DNA from: Cyprinodon diabolis | Lineage: Eukaryota; Chordata; Actinopteri; Cyprinodontiformes; Cyprinodontidae | Assembly (NCBI GenBank): GCA_030533445.1 | Contig: CM060062.1 | Coordinates: 1,133,456-1,197,455, forward strand | Length of the DNA stretch: 64,000 bases | Reading direction: 5' to 3' | Shown: positions 22,401-32,256 of the stretch, in pieces | Layout of the letters: the number at the start of each line of letters is the position of its first letter | Numbering within the stretch: the first letter of the stretch is position 1 | Notes under the pieces: generated by a model | Database searches by the model: none | What the model saw: only the letters and a program-made list of their open reading frames with translations | Told to the model about the DNA's origin: nothing | Made by a program: the position numbers and the translations under genes

Positions 22401-25400
22401 AGTTTATTAAACCCTAACTGTGTTTGGTCTGCAGTAGTCAGCCCAGGGTGACCTCCTTCAGAGATCTGATGCATGAGGCAGAGGATGAAAGCGATGAGGA
22501 GGAAGGTCAGCGGTAAGTCTGCTGTGGAGTTTTCCTTTTTTTTTCTTATATTAATAATGTTTAAAAATAAATTATAATTTTTTTTCCTAAGAGCTTCTGT
22601 GTTTTTAGAGCTCTGAGACAGTTTTAAACCAAAAAGTAAAAAACCCAACATTACCTCAGAGGATTTGTGGGTAAGTCGCAGGTAAAGCAGCCATTTTCCA
22701 GTTTCCCTTGGAGGCCGCTCCTCTGACCTGACCACCAGTTCTCCGGCAGAATGGTAAAAAGGTGCGACTGGTTCCAGAAAACACCAAACCAGTTGTTGAC
22801 GGGCTGTGGGAAAAAAAACTGTTTGGCTTTATATCATGATTTTCAGCTGCCAATATAATATCGAGCGCTTAGTTCCTTCGGCTAAAGGAAAACAAAAAAA
22901 GTTTTACCTAAAACAACGGGTGGAGATGGGCAGCTTTTGAAGCTCGTCAGAAATGTTATCAACACCCAGAACAGCAGAGAGAAGTTCGGTCTTCATTCTT
23001 TTCCTGCTTTGTGTGTCAACTCTCACGGTTGCTAGGTGACAGAGCGTACAGTGGTAAAAACCGCGAAAGGCTGGACCTGTTTGAATCCACAGCAAAACTC
23101 TTCCAGTCTCCTCATTTCCACGGACCTGGAAGGATCTGGTCCAGATCCAGACCGCAGCCTGTAAGATCCAACACACCGCGGACCGACTCCAACGCCATGG
23201 ATACCAAAATAACTGAAGGATCGATATCTTCTGACAATTGATTTTTTTAATAACTGTTACCTAATTTAGTAATTGATTAATCATTAACTGGAGTATAGAG
23301 ACTAAAATCTGCCTTTAGCTGAAAGATCGCCCACTTAGAGCAGGAACTGTATATAAATTGTAAAAAAGATTGGAAGATAAAAAATAAAAATTTTTCGTCT
23401 CTCAATCTGCTCCATTCAGATCTCCAAAAGTGGAAAAGTTTTATTTTCTCCTGGTTTAAATTCGTAAAAGATCTTCTTTAAGGACCCTTTGGTTATCCGA
23501 TTATTAATCAATTAAATAATCGACGGATTCATCGATTTGCAAAATAAAACTTAAATGCAGCCCTAGAATATATACAGCACTTGCTTTTTTAATCTATACA
23601 TTTAATTTAATAGCTGGGGAATATATTGCAATAGTGATGGTGCCATATCATGATAATGCGTGATCCAAGTATTGTGACGCCTATAGTTTGGCAACACTGG
23701 TGCCAACAATCAGCCCTTTTTTGGACTCGCCCCGTTTAGCCAGAGCTCATGATCCTGCTGCAGAAACAGATTCCTCTGCAGAGCATCATCCACTGGGCTG
23801 GATGTTCATGGATCACCCAGGATTTAACCTCCTTCTAGGTACTAGATCTGATCTGGTCCTGCCTCATGCCAGTGACGTTACGCTACATGATTGGCTGAAC
23901 GTTGCCCAGACAACGATAATAACATCATCCGCGTCTGTTAGCGTGTTTAATAATCCATTAAGTTTTACCTCATCGATCTGAAGAAAAAAAATCTGTTTCT
24001 GGTGAACAAAGTAACTGTTAGACCGTGATATAAAGAGCTGGGTAGCGTTAGCTGTGCTCAGTAGCTAACAGGTTAGCCACTTTTAGCTCGCTCAGTTAGC
24101 CATATTAAAGGAATAGTACACCCAAAACATGATTAGCCTTCATGTTCTACTCACCCCCATGCTGAACAACACTCTGGAGTACTTTTTTGATATCTCAAAT
24201 GCATCTGGAGATCTGGGAGGCTTCTTGCTGTCTGCTGACATTCAAATAATGGAGGTCTATGGCGCCCGAGGCAGAAAGGTCCATAAAAGTCCACAAAAAA
24301 CGTGTCAATATTCCTCCATACTGCTCGTCCAATGTATTCCAAGTGTCCTGAGTGGGTAGCGTCCATAATTTACTCGAAACAAAGTCATTTAGAATGTTTT
24401 TAGAGCATAAACAGTAGTGTATAGGATTTCCTAAAAGCGCGTTCACGAGTCTACGGAAACCGCGGCAGACCAAACCAGATGAAAGTGCGCATTCAGCGTC
24501 TGCTCTGCCGATAATGCAAGCGTAGAAGAAGAAATGTGCTGTTTACCTGTGCAAAGAAAGAAACAACGAAAGAAAAATGTCTGAGGACTTCAGTGTTGAG
24601 GAAGAGCATGAGTTCTTTGCCGAGCTGAATGCGCACTTTCATCTGGTTTGGTCTGCCGCGGTTTCCGTAGACTCGTGAACTCGCAGGCGCACGCTTTCAG
24701 GAAATCCTATACACTACTGTTTATGCTCTAAAAACATTCTAAATGACTTTGTTTCCAGTAAATTATGGACGCTACCCACTCAGGACACTTGGAATACATT
24801 GGACGAGCAGTATGGAGGAATATTGACACGTTTTTTGTGGACTTTTATGGACCTTTCTGCCTCGGGCGCCATAGACCTCCATTATTTGAATGTCAGCAGA
24901 CAGCAAGAAGCCTCCCAGATCTCCAGATGCATTTGAGATATCAAAAAAGTACTCCAGAGTGTTGTTCAGCATGGGGGTGAGTAGAAAATGAAGGCTAATC
25001 ATGTTTTGGGTGTACTATTCCTTTAAGCTACACTACTTTCTACAAGTAGAATTACTGTTTTATTCATCTAAAATCTCTATGAAAGTCATTTCTTAGGATG
25101 TTCCATTTTTCCTTCCTGCCCTCAGATCTTAGTAAAAAGAATAAAAATAAACTAAGAGAATAAGAGACTTTTAGTGTCTCCTTGTTAAACAGCAGAGCTC
25201 AGTCTGTCCAGAAAGGCAGGACTTTCCATCCAGACTGACGATGATTGTTTTCTACCTTCGGCTACTTTAGATCGCCTATGAAATAATGATAAATATAAGT
25301 AATAATATGTGGAAACTCCAAAAGAGATTTGATTCCTAAGAACCGGGAGCAACACAGTTTGTCTGAGTGGAGTTGCCATATGATGACGTCATAAGAAGGG

Positions 25401-28400
25401 GCGGGGCCGTGGGCAGATCTGGGTCCTGCAGCCTTATTCTAACGGCATTTTGTCCAGAGGTTGTTATCCAGCAGTTGGATGTTTGTTGTCTGGAAGCGTT
25501 TCCCGTTTTTCCGCACAGTTTTCATGATCCAGGCTAACAATGAAGGTAAACTCATCCGTCTCTGTCTGTTTCTGCTCTGTTTCCATGGCGCCCTTTAGTC
25601 AGTCACCTGTTGGCCCACCATGACTGCAATGTTAAAATCATTCCTTTTAATACAAAGCTTTGATGTTTTAAAGATGTTTGACTTTGTCTAAAAAGGTATT
25701 TGTTAGTAGTGAGAGATTCCAGTCAGAGTAATTGAAGTACTTCAGTCTAACCCGTCTGCCTTTACTCTCTGTCAGGTTTTTCGCGGGGGGATCAGAGCGC
25801 AGCGGGCAGCAGATCGTTGGGCCTCCAAAGAAGAAGAGCTCCAACGAGGTGGTGGAGGATCTGTTCAAAGGGGCCAGAGAACACGGCGCCGTGCCGCTGG
25901 AGCGCAGCGGGAAAGGACCAGGAGAAACCAGCAAAGCCAGGGTAGCTCCCAGTGTTTTCTCTGTGTCAGACTGATAGCTGAAGCATCATTTAACAGATTC
26001 TCTTTTTTCTCTTTCTTATGGTCTGTGTGGTTCTCAGGCCTTTGTTGGTGGGGGTTACAGGCTGGGAGCAGCTCCTGAGGAGGAGTCGGCCTACGTGGCG
26101 GGAGAGAGGCAAGGCGGCAACAGCCAGCAAGACGTGAGAACATGTTTAGTGCTTGGATGGGTTTGAAATCTTCACTTCCATCCCGTCCATTCTTTAGTCT
26201 CGTTCTTTTCTATTGGCTGACTGACCAATGGATTAGATGGTCTGAGCTTCTGGATGCGATGTAATCCCTTCAACATCTAACTTGGGGCCCTGTCACACCT
26301 TGATCATTTATCCAGCGTCTGCTCGACGTCCCAGAACCTCCTAAAACGCTGAACTTTCTATGCATCTTTTCAGTTTTGGGCCTAAACGTGGAGTATTCAC
26401 AACTTGTGTCCAACTACAGCCTAACTTCTGCAACGCACGGCAGCGTAATGCCCATGAAATTAACTCCAAGTAAAATGTCCTGGGCATTAAGAAGCATTAT
26501 TTCACAATGTGCCCGGCATGCATAAAAAGATGTCTTTGATCACGGTATTAACCAGGCTGCTGTTTACCGCCCGGCCCAAAGAAAAGAATAAATAAAAGAA
26601 AAATAAAGAAAGCAGGTTTGTGGTGTTTGTTGGTGCGTTGAGGTAGATTAAAGTCTTTTTTTCATACAAAACTAAAGGGATAAAAACTCAAATCTGACGA
26701 CTATATGTATGCTGGTCTGACAGAAGACCGGATCATAGAATTCCTCAACCCTTGCTTCCTGATAACTCCCTCTGACAGCATCAGCTCCTCGCAGCAGGAA
26801 AAAGCATCGTCCTCTTGCTCTGATTTGCACGTTTTCCGCTGAACTGATCCGATTAAATTCCTGCATTCTACAAAAATGTCGTGTTTTTTTTCTTCTCTAG
26901 GTTCATGTGGTGCTGAAGCTCTGGAAGACGGGGTTCAGTCTGGATAACGGTGAACTTCGGACCTACAGTGACCCTGGAAATGCAAACTTTCTGGAGGCAA
27001 TCAGACGTGGGTGAGAAGAACCTCCTTCCAGCTCCTCCAGACCGTGTCCTCAGAGGCCGAATAGTCGCCAGTCTGTCCCCAGAAGACCAAACCATGGACC
27101 CACCCAGGCCTCACTGTTGGTTTGTTCTTTCAGGGAGATTCCTCTGGAGCTGAGGCAGCGTGCTCGAGGAGGCCAGGTCAACCTGGACATGGAGGACCAC
27201 AGAGATGAGGACTTTACCAAGCCCAAGGTGGCCTTCAAAGCCTTTGAAGGTGAAGGACAGAAGCTGGGAAGGTGAGATTCTCAGGTTTATTTAAACACGT
27301 TATCTGATCAGCTCAGCTGGACTGGAGCCAGTTTCCTCTAAAAGGTCAAAGGTCTCCAAAGCTTTACTGTGATTAAAGAAACCGTTTTAACCCCTTAGGA
27401 GCAAATTCCGCCTGAAATTACATCTGTGAGTTAAAGCAAGTTCAGCTTCCAAACTATAAATCTATAATACGATTGTTTGTGTTTGTATGATGGAAAGGCA
27501 TTGAGGAATATATTTCAGGTGGAGCCACTATTTTAAATGTCAGCATGTCTGATTTATAGGTGATAAACACAGAAACAATTAAAAATATTTATCCTCGCCA
27601 GATAAAACACTGCAAACGCCATGAAAGCCCATTAGAAGCTCTGGATGAACCTCAGACTTTATTGATCCACATCTAGACTAGAAGTCCAGCTGATCTGGAC
27701 TGAATCAGTTGAAGCATGTTTGTTCCATGAAGGTTTTAGTGGGCAGAGTGCTAGGAGGAAAGGTGATTTAAAACAAGGCATTTTGTCCACTAATGAAAGA
27801 GAATCTGATCAAACAAATATTCTGATTATTGGAGACTTTCTGCATGAGGCGAAGCCTTTGATCCTCAGATTTAGTCGCTGCTTCATTGAAATTTACCAAT
27901 AATATCAGCAAACTGGATGGAAAATAAGAATAACAGAGCAGCTGATGGAACCAAGCCGGTTACATGACCTCTGACCCTTCCTTGGAAAGGTCAGAGCCTC
28001 TAGTTTCCAATGATGGCGGCCATTAGGGGGCGGGGCTTAAAATGAATGCCTGCTGTTGCATTACGGCTTTAGGGGTTTTAGCCAGGCATCTGAATGGACA
28101 CCAATGATGGTGTTCCTGGACCTGCTCCCTTCAGCCTTTGCTTCATCCTTAGTTGTTCTGGTTTAGCAGCAGGTCCAGATCAGATCCAGGCCTCCTTGGT
28201 GAACATCTCTGCTCCCTCAGGTTGGATGGGAAAGGGACGCCATCTTGGCCCGGTCATCCAGAGGGGGCCTACTCATCCTCTCCTCTGAGTTGTGACTTTG
28301 GGTCCAGAGGTTCTGGAGCAGGATGCATCTCTTCACCTCTGCCTCCATCCTTCCCAGCATTCTGACAGTTCCTGCTATTAAAACACATGATGCTGCCGCT

Positions 28401-31400
28401 ACCGTGCTGTGCTGTAGGGATGGCCTGGCGAGGAGTGGCGTCTGGTTTCCTCCAAACATGCTTCCAGTGTCTTTTTCACTGTTTGTTGCAGCCAAATGTG
28501 GGGCAGTGTTTCAGTTAGTTTGGCACAGAGACAGAAAGGAAATAAATCTGCACAGATCTGCTCACCTTGTGTGGGCGATACCCAGAGTTTTTCATCTATA
28601 GGATACCAAATAAATACTTCTTCCTCTTCCTCAGTGCCACCCCTGAGCTGGTTTCAGCTCCACCCTCCTCCCAGCAGGACCAGGCCGCCAACGAAGCCCA
28701 GGCCGGTTCCTCTGTGAGCCTGGACGCCTCCCAGCCCACCACTAACATTCAGATCCGACTGGCTGATGGCCGAAAGCTGGTGCAGAAGTTCAACCACAGC
28801 CACAGGTGAGCCTCGTGCATTTTAAACCTCAGTTTAATGCAGAGACACCAGAACAAGGAGAAGCAGCCACTCCTCCTGGAGCATCAGGAAAGCAGGAGGA
28901 TCATCAGCGTTCTGGGTGGTCAGATTTCATTCCTCTGCAGGGTAAACGGATGAGCAGCAGCTCCAGCTCCGACCTTTATAGGCCACTTTAGGGTGAGACT
29001 TTGTGTTGCAGGCATCGCCAAAACAACAAGAATATTTGTTCTCTTGTATTTGAATCATGAAGACTGACTTTAAAGGTCAGCTGAGGTCTGCAGGGCTGCA
29101 CAGGGTTCCCACGGGTCCTTGAAAAGTCTTAAAAGGCATTGAATTCTTCCAAATAAAACTAAGGCCTTAATTGGTATTAAAATGTCTTAAATCAGTCTTT
29201 CCTAGGTCTTAATTTTTAAAACATCATAAATAGGATTATTTTATTACGATTTATTTTTGTAATCTAAATAAAACATCAAAATTTACCTTTTTGTTTTTAT
29301 TTAAAAAATGGCTCGCCATTATTGGTTCGTCCCGATAGCGGAACCAATAAAAGCAGCGTTGTTGCTGCCGGGACATTTGGGAGATGCACCATTAACTTTC
29401 TGTCTGGAAAATCTGAGCGAGTGTAAATGGAACGAACATTGTCTCCAGCCAGGAGTTTCCTTCACGGCTAAAACCAGGGAACATACATGAGGAACAAGAA
29501 GCGATTCAAGCTGGGAACGATGGGAATTAAGGCAGTGGAGTCGCATGCGAAGCACGAAACACAAAGCGTCAAAATGGCGTTACGGAGAAACAGCCGGTAT
29601 TTCTCAGTTTAGTTCCACCCTTGTCTCTGCAACGCCTCCACTTATCACCAAATCAAACATAGAAAACCATACAAAGAAAAATAGCTGCAAAAAGACTTAG
29701 CACTGGTTATGTTGGGGCTTTAAAACTGATTGGTTTTGTTCCTGCTAAAACAAAGTTTGTGAATTCAGTTAAATAATTGTTCAAATATATCTGTCATTTG
29801 TGTGTTTTTAGCTTTCTTCCTGTATGGGAAGCTTTTCAACATTTAAAAAATTAGTGCAGTGGTTTATGTTAAAATAAACCTTTGGGTTAAGTTGTTGCAA
29901 GCAGGTTTTTCTTGTGAATTTGGTCTTAAATTTTTATTTAAAGGGGCATTAAAAAGTCTTAAAGTCTTGGATTTAACCTGCCTGATGCTGTAGGAACCCT
30001 GCTGCAGCTTCTCATCCAGGTTCTGTCACCTCCAGCCGCACCACGGCTGGGAAGACGCTTCACTCTTCCATTAATGTTCTCCATTGGTCGTTACTGATGC
30101 AGCCTTCAGTAACGACCATTGGAGGGCCGGGCGAGAAACCGGATTTTTACCGTTGCCGTCATTTACTACGATAACCAGGCTTATTATTTTCATGTCAGTA
30201 AATGCGTTAAATAAGTTTGTCAGTAATTCTGCCTTTTTCCTGTGCTGCTGGCTGGTATTTCATCCCTTTTAAGTCACAGCAGCGTTTATCTGATCATGTG
30301 ACCCATCCAGTCAGAAGCCGAGTGAAGAAGCGTCTAACGGCCGTAAACCAGATGACATCAGTAAATCCTGTAGAGCCGGGGGAGCAGAGATGAAGCTAGA
30401 AATGCTAAGTTTATCTGAAAACATAGAAACACATCCAGGCTGCAGCTCAGCCGCGCTTGGAGATTAAAGATGTGCAAGAAGATCCATTACCTTTCAGCTA
30501 AAGTGTTCGCAAGAGAGGAAACATTTGTCTCCTATTCAATGAGACATTGTTGAATGTTTAAACCTGAACGAGCAAAAGACTTTAATATTTAACTGAAAGT
30601 AATATGTAATGAGAATTCTTCAATAAGTAAATTCTAAATAGATCAGTTGCATTTCCTGCACAGGCCTTTATTTCTGATGGAGGAGCCTCAACATTTATCA
30701 TTATCCAGGTTAAACTGCCCAGTTTATTGTGAATTTGATGTGGGGTCGTATCATCCAGCCCTAACCTCATCAACGACATGAAACCTTTATACCTGAGGTA
30801 AACTTTGACCTTTCAACATGGCGGACAGCAGGTGAACTATTCTGTATGGTGAGCTGTTTGTTGCCTACAGAATGCTGTGGCGTCAATAAAAAAAAGAAGA
30901 TATATCACCTTTTTAAACTTTTTAAAATAACGCCATTTTTTGATTCTGATCAAGTTCTGGCTAGCAGGCAGCTGATGCGTCTGATGCGTCCTCTTCTTCC
31001 TGTAGCAGATAAACTAGGGAGTCTATAACGGCCGCAGCAGCAGGTCAGGATAATCTCTGGATCCAACATTTTTCTCTTTTCTACCAAATCAAAAGCACCT
31101 GAACACAACACGCTGGGAAGGATGATCTCAGCCACAGGAAGGCAGCATGAGTCTCACTCTGATGCAGGAAGTTGGTCCGTAAATATTAAGAACTGCCATC
31201 ATTTGTGTTTCTGCAGATAAACCAGTTGCTTCCATTTAACCAGTTTGTTGATCTCAGCAGAAACCAGCAGCCTGTAAAATGATCCGGCTTAGAATAAAAC
31301 CCTGGATGTTTATTTCTCCCTGTGTGCCTCAGGGTTTCCGACCTGCGGCAGTTCGTGGTGTTGGCGCGGCCAGCGATGGCGGCCAGAGAGTTCGTTCTGA

Positions 31401-31495
31401 TGACCACCTTCCCCAGCAAGGAGCTGACAGACGAGAGCCAGACGCTGCAGGAGGCCAACCTCCTGAACGCCGTCATCGTTCAGAGGCTAAAGTGA
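19347..31495 (+). CDS. nsfl1c: nsfl1c: p97/VCP cofactor p47 (UBA-SEP-UBX), complete nine-exon gene
   Basis: It encodes the p47 adaptor of the p97/VCP AAA ATPase, which in known vertebrates binds ubiquitin and directs p97 to Golgi/ER membrane reassembly. Nine coding exons with GT-AG borders join to 374 codons plus stop, close to the roughly 370 residues of mammalian p47. Exons are 19347-19448, 22263-22363, 22435-22512, 25776-25941, 26038-26133, 26901-27010, 27134-27271, 28635-28805 and 31333-31495; all junction phases agree. Visible domains are an N-terminal UBA ([20 protein letters not shown]), an acidic stretch ([10 protein letters not shown]), a basic PPKKKSS nuclear-signal-like motif near residue 110, a SEP domain from about residue 182 ([20 protein letters not shown]), and a C-terminal UBX from about 298 to the end ([15 protein letters not shown] turn at 347-348). 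The start is chosen because the UBA motif begins at once after it. No frame break is seen. Confidence 0.97.
20029..20510. mobile_element. MITE in nsfl1c intron 1 with perfect 35-bp terminal inverted repeats
   Basis: The first 35 bases (beginning CAGACCCTGCTGATTTGTAA and ending CCCTCCTGCT) are exactly repeated in reverse complement at 20476-20510. Flanking 8-mers (CAGGAAAG-like left, AATAAAGA right) do not form a clean target duplication. The CAG start would suit a hAT-type element. No coding sequence in 482 bp. The remainder of intron 1 (19449-22262) shows no other recognised feature. Confidence 0.65.
22263..22363 (+). CDS. nsfl1c: nsfl1c coding exon 2
   Basis: Acceptor TTTCCTCCTCAG, donor CAG|GTAAGA. 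It encodes [20 protein letters not shown] and continues the UBA end into an acidic linker; 101 nt, leaving two bases of a split codon. Confidence 0.93.
22435..22512 (+). CDS. nsfl1c: nsfl1c coding exon 3
   Basis: Acceptor TTTGGTCTGCAG, donor CG|GTAAGT. It encodes [20 protein letters not shown], the conserved TSFRDL and acidic stretch. The intron before it is only 71 bases. Confidence 0.93.
22985..23200 (+). repeat. Dispersed repeat, copy 2 of 2 (nsfl1c intron 3)
   Basis: Second copy of the sequence at 18717-18960, in the same orientation: CATTCTTTTCCTGCTTTGTG, CTCACGGTTGCTAGGTGACA, GGCTGGACCTGTTTGAATCC. It lies in the 3.3-kb intron 3. Downstream at 23476-23568 an AT-rich AATCGACGGATTCATCGATT and GCAGCCCTAG segment looks like one end of another common fish DNA transposon. 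Confidence 0.55.
24109..25022. mobile_element. Foldback DNA transposon with about 390-bp arms, TTAA target site (nsfl1c intron 3)
   Basis: Arms 24109-24497 and 24624-25022 are near-identical inverted copies around a 126-bp centre. Ends read AGGAATAGTACACCC and its reverse complement, each abutting TTAA (24105-24108, 25023-25026). The right arm has about 10 extra bases near 24680. The same 71-codon frame appears in mirror image in both arms, which is a consequence of the palindrome and not two genes. TTAA targets occur in piggyBac and Kolobok transposons. The terminal GGATAGTTCACCC-like sequence is widespread in fish DNA elements. The copy is probably non-autonomous. Confidence 0.8.
24577..24678 (+). 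other. Short ORF (33 codons) starting in the centre of the foldback element
   Basis: The frame begins [20 protein letters not shown] and runs into the right arm, stopping at TGA. An acidic start Met just downstream of the unique centre could be the remaining N-terminus of a protein once encoded by the full-length parent element. It may be chance; no domain is recognisable. Confidence 0.25.
25776..25941 (+). CDS. nsfl1c: nsfl1c coding exon 4
   Basis: Acceptor CTCTCTGTCAG, donor AGG|GTAGCT. It encodes [20 protein letters not shown] and [20 protein letters not shown], the linker with the p97-binding-site-1-like and nuclear-signal-like segments. Confidence 0.93.
26038..26133 (+). CDS. nsfl1c: nsfl1c coding exon 5
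   Basis: Acceptor GTGGTTCTCAG, donor GAC|GTGAGA. It has 32 whole codons including [20 protein letters not shown]. Confidence 0.93.
26134..26900. other. nsfl1c intron 5, nothing recognised
   Basis: No repeat or RNA gene recognised. Confidence 0.4.
26901..27010 (+). CDS. nsfl1c: nsfl1c coding exon 6 (SEP, first half)
   Basis: Acceptor TTTTCTTCTCTAG, donor GG|GTGAGA. It encodes [20 protein letters not shown] and ends in FLEAIRRG, the core of the SEP domain. Confidence 0.93.
27134..27271 (+). CDS. nsfl1c: nsfl1c coding exon 7 (SEP, second half)
   Basis: Acceptor TTTGTTCTTTCAG, donor AG|GTGAGA. It encodes [20 protein letters not shown] and [17 protein letters not shown], completing the SEP domain. 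Confidence 0.93.
27272..28634. other. nsfl1c intron 7, nothing recognised
   Basis: Unique-looking sequence. Several 60-90 codon frames on either strand at 28094-28601 lack domains and are treated as chance. Confidence 0.4.
28635..28805 (+). CDS. nsfl1c: nsfl1c coding exon 8 (linker, UBX start)
   Basis: Acceptor CTTCCTCTTCCTCAG, donor CACAG|GTGAGC. A Ser/Gln/Ala-rich linker is followed by [20 protein letters not shown], the first strands of the UBX fold. Confidence 0.93.
29101..30001 (+). mobile_element. Decayed hAT-type transposon in nsfl1c intron 8
   Basis: Ends CAGGGTTCC and GGAACCCTG form a hAT-like terminal inverted repeat with CTGCA on both outer sides. Subterminal GTCTTAAA-type motifs repeat at both ends. 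Inside, about 29504-29574 reads [20 protein letters not shown], typical of the N-terminal zinc-finger (BED-like) part of a fish hAT transposase; upstream 29366-29430 ([20 protein letters not shown]) is a degenerate continuation in another frame. The catalytic region is missing, so the copy is inactive. Confidence 0.65.
30081..30122. other. Short hairpin in nsfl1c intron 8
   Basis: Arms 30081-30097 and 30106-30122 (CCATTGGTCGTTACTGA versus TCAGTAACGACCATTGG) pair along 13 consecutive bases plus a distal GG/CC, around an 8-base loop. No flanking element is recognised. Confidence 0.45.
31333..31495 (+). CDS. nsfl1c: nsfl1c coding exon 9 (UBX end, stop)
   Basis: Acceptor TGTGTGCCTCAG. It encodes [29 protein letters not shown] and [13 protein letters not shown], then TGA. 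The UBX C-terminus is conserved. Confidence 0.93.
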
Positions 31496-31613
31496 GGCTG
31501 GGATGAGGCTCCGCCCCCATTCCTCCGCTTCCCTCACGCCGGAGCGGCCGAGGGAGCAGAACACATGGACTTACATGGACTTCTAGTTTCTGATGGGTTT
31601 ATTTCTGAAATTA

Positions 31614-31619
31614 AATAAA
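31614..31619 (+). promoter_or_regulatory. nsfl1c: nsfl1c polyadenylation signal
   Basis: AATAAA lies 119 bases after the stop codon, in TTAAATAAAAG. It gives a short 3' untranslated region of roughly 120-150 bases. A GT-poor, C-rich stretch follows. Confidence 0.7.
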
Positions 31620-31639
31620 AGATCTTGCTTCCTGTGCCC

Positions 31640-32256
31640 CCCCTCCTCCCCCCATCAGACTCCAGAGGGCTGAAACGTTGAACCATCCTGCAGATGTTTC
31701 CCCTCAAAGCACCGGTCCTGCTGCAGGAATGTGATGCTGATGGCAAACGAATCGTCCAGGGAGACGTCGCTATAATGTCTACTAACCGTCATCCGGCCTC
31801 TGAACAAAGTTCTGAGCTTTCGGCAGCAGCTGAGCTCCTGCTCATTAGATTTATCATCTTTTCCTTCTCCACAGATAAACAACAATAATACGATTCTGTT
31901 CCTCAACCCACTGATACCGTAGCCTTACTCTTCTTTCTTCACCTCCAGCGCCGCCCGCTCCCTTTGTTCAGAGAGGAAGAATTTATTTTTTTAAAATGCC
32001 TTTGTTTATTTTCTTTCTCCATTAAAGATGCTTCGCCCTGTTCAGACAACAGCATGTTGATGGAGTCTGACGCCACTGGTGGAACAAATGAGGTTAAACA
32101 CACTGGTTTCATTTAGTCAAATCTGAATTCTTGTAACGACGACATGTTCTATGCATCCTGGGGAAACAAATGTTTGGGTCTCCAGTGAAATAAACTCATT
32201 TTATGGTTGATGTAAAAACCTGCTGTGGTTTTTCTTTTATTGAGGATTAAGTTTAA
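31640..32256. other. Intergenic downstream of nsfl1c, nothing recognised
   Basis: No coding or repeat signal identified. Confidence 0.35.

Noticed and set aside
24151..24980. Identical 71-residue ORFs on opposite strands
   Set aside because: They are mirror images produced by the two arms of the foldback element, not a duplicated gene.
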